NCBI GenBank assembly: GCA_023416275.1
Contig: JAEZIB010000028.1
Location: forward strand, 1-23,098
DNA length: 23,098 nt
From: Bacillota bacterium
GTDB taxonomy: Bacteria; Bacillota; Clostridia; Acetivibrionales; DSM-1351
Direction: 5' to 3'
Part shown: positions 21,959 to 23,098 of the stretch, piece after piece
How the letters are laid out: each line of letters opens with the position of its first letter
How positions within the stretch are numbered: position 1 is the stretch's first letter
Translations under genes and position numbers: made by a program
The notes under the pieces: generated by a model
What the model was told of the DNA's origin: nothing
What the model saw: the letters and a program-made list of their open reading frames with translations, nothing else
The model's database searches: none

Positions 21959-22723
21959 TCAATTTTTTCTCCATTCAACTAAGTCCTTAATTACTTCTCC
22001 TGCTATAATTAACCCCATGACAGATGGAACAAAAGACAGGCTTCCAGGCACCTGATGCTTGACAGTACATTTCCTTGTTGTACCAGCGGGACAAATACAA
22101 CTGCTGCTGCAGCTTGAAGTTTCTGTTTCAACAGGTTTGATAGGTTCTTCCTTTGAATATACAACCTTTAGCTTTTTAATCCCTTTATTTCTAAGCTCTT
22201 TTCTTACTACCTTAGCTAATGGATCTACCGAAGTTTTATAAATATCTGACACCTCAAACTTTGTTGGATCAACCTTATTGCCCGCTCCCATTGCACTTAT
22301 AATAGGTATTCCAAAAGTATTGGCTTTTACAACCAAATCAATCTTTGCTGTCACTGTATCAATAGCATCAACAATATAGCTATAGCTTTTGTCAAGCAAC
22401 TCTTCAGCAACATCCGGCATGTAAAACTTTTGAAACACAGAAACCTTACATTGTGGATTTATGTCCAATATTCTGTCTTTCATAGCCTCAACCTTTGGCT
22501 TTCCAACTGTCTTTCTTGATGCTTGCAGTTGTCTATTTATATTTGTCAAGCAAACACAGTCATCGTCAATTAGTACCACATGTCCAACTCCACATCTTAC
22601 CAGCGCCTCAACAGTATATGAACCGACTCCGCCAATACCAAATACAGCAACTTTGCTATTCTTTAGTTTTTCAAGTCCCTCTGCTCCTATAATCAGTTCA
22701 CTTCTCGAAAACTCATGCAACAT
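21959..22723 (-). CDS. tcdA: tRNA threonylcarbamoyladenosine dehydratase (TcdA/CsdL)
   Basis: 254 residues, usual length. An E1-like (ThiF/MoeB fold) enzyme that uses ATP to cyclise t6A37 of ANN-decoding tRNAs to ct6A. FSRSELIIGAEGLEKL (5-20) and the nucleotide-binding GIGGVGSYTVEALVRCGVG (29-47) are typical, followed by LIDDD (51-55), the arginine of NINRQ (61-65), VDAIDTVTAK (118-127) and the C-terminal PGSLSFVPSVMGLIIAGEVI (226-245). Between about 202 and 220 there is a cysteine cluster (C205, C209, C211, C219) in a region that is variable in the family. Start ATG 22723-22721 has AGGAG 9 nt upstream. It is apparently monocistronic. Confidence 0.94.
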   Translation of the reverse strand: MLHEFSRSELIIGAEGLEKLKNSKVAVFGIGGVGSYTVEALVRCGVGHVVLIDDDCVCLTNINRQLQASRKTVGKPKVEAMKDRILDINPQCKVSVFQKFYMPDVAEELLDKSYSYIVDAIDTVTAKIDLVVKANTFGIPIISAMGAGNKVDPTKFEVSDIYKTSVDPLAKVVRKELRNKGIKKLKVVYSKEEPIKPVETETSSCSSSCICPAGTTRKCTVKHQVPGSLSFVPSVMGLIIAGEVIKDLVEWRKN

Positions 22724-22940
22724 GTACTATTACTCCTATTCTTGTCCCATTAAATCAACATTCAATTTTCAAATATGAAAAACTGCAGGTGTTAAAACTT
22801 ATCAATAAAAATAACAATTGATAGTCATTCTTGCAGTTACATTTTTATCTACGAAAATTGCTTAACTACTATAGTTATAATTTATCAGTAATAATTTATT
22901 TAAAGATTTACCAATACTAAGAATACACTAATTGCTTGCC

Positions 22941-22966
22941 TGCGTCAATTAAGGTTAATTGACGCA
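22941..22966. repeat. Perfect 12-bp-arm palindrome
   Basis: TGCGTCAATTAA and TTAATTGACGCA are separated by only GG, so as DNA it is a near-continuous 26-bp palindrome. It directly abuts the repeat at 22967. No T tract follows. It could be a protein-binding site or the end of a repeat element, and lies about 220 nt upstream of tcdA. Confidence 0.8.
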
Positions 22967-22994
22967 GCTCGAAATAAAATTTGTGCAAACATAG
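22967..22994 (+). repeat. GCTCGAAAA / TTTGTGCAAACAT dispersed repeat
   Basis: GCTCGAAATAAAATTTGTGC followed by AAACATAG is a variant of the reverse complement of the 7042-7074 segment (ATGTTCGTGCAAATTTG...CGAGC). Relatives occur at 9287-9325, 15697-15744 and 17977-18010. Confidence 0.55.
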
Positions 22995-23003
22995 CGGTTT
23001 AAT

Positions 23004-23098
23004 TTATTTTATCAAATCATAATATATTGTTTGCTTTTCAACATTTTTTATATTGTCTTTTGCTCTTATTTCTTGACTTAGTTCACATATATCATTAT
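23004..23098 (-). CDS. Probable C-terminal end of an unidentified protein (enters from right edge)
   Basis: An open frame of 30 codons plus TAA (23006-23004) runs to the window edge on minus, reading ...LSQEIRAKDNIKNVEKQTIY and ending YDLIK. Its charged, helical composition looks like real coding sequence, and every other minus- or plus-strand frame in this last 95 nt is closed or less protein-like. With so little visible no family can be named. Confidence 0.5.
   Translation of the reverse strand, partial: NDICELSQEIRAKDNIKNVEKQTIYYDLIK

Overview
The window is AT-rich, low-GC Clostridia chromosome. The best taxonomic clue is a secreted protein with an N-terminal type I dockerin whose two calcium-loop segments carry Ala-Leu and Ala-Ile at positions 10-11, the pattern known from the mesophilic cellulosome producers around Clostridium (Ruminiclostridium) cellulolyticum and C. 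papyrosolvens. A type III glutamine synthetase, a four-subunit 2-oxoacid:ferredoxin oxidoreductase and an agr-type peptide cassette fit that placement. No rRNA, tRNA, CRISPR array, transposase or phage gene was seen.

Layout. 1-298: start of a nucleotidyltransferase-fold gene running off the left edge. 429-2212: an agr-like quorum-sensing cassette, with a 46-codon agrD and an AgrC-like membrane protein lacking a kinase domain on the minus strand, and a divergent agrB on the plus strand. 2329-2928: an unrecognised soluble protein. 2968-3476: a gene-free stretch rich in hairpins. 3477-7856: a surface-polysaccharide/polyphosphate-like locus, consisting of a dockerin plus Cthe_2159-like beta-helix protein, a VTC-type polyphosphate polymerase domain protein and a DUF4956 membrane protein on minus, and a divergent orphan OmpR-family response regulator on plus. 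Both minus-strand promoters carry the same 11-bp-period direct repeat at the same distance from the -10. 8026-10750: an M24 metallopeptidase and a membrane-anchored transglutaminase-like protein. 10993-13086: GlnN, convergent with an M20 peptidase (13352-14716). 14863-17843: an ABC-2 type exporter (ATPase plus two permeases). 18215-20892: the 2-oxoacid:ferredoxin oxidoreductase operon (ferredoxin, alpha, beta, gamma). 21176-22723: a P-loop ATPase and TcdA. 23004-23098: probable tail of a gene entering from the right.

Spaces between genes hold several dispersed repeat families: a GTTTGGGTTTGAA-flanked family (three copies, 6965-9420), a roughly 68-bp family ending near TTATCAATGGTTTG (three copies, 14784-18212), a GCTCGAAAA/ATGTTCGTACAAA family (at least five copies) and a palindromic element with a 33-nt exact match between 3405-3437 and 21909-21941. 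The most interesting leads are the kinase-less agr cassette, the predicted two-promoter regulon linking a cellulosomal beta-helix protein to a polyphosphate-polymerase module, and the homologous leaders of two ABC genes, one of which contains an extra segment able to pair with the ribosome-binding site.
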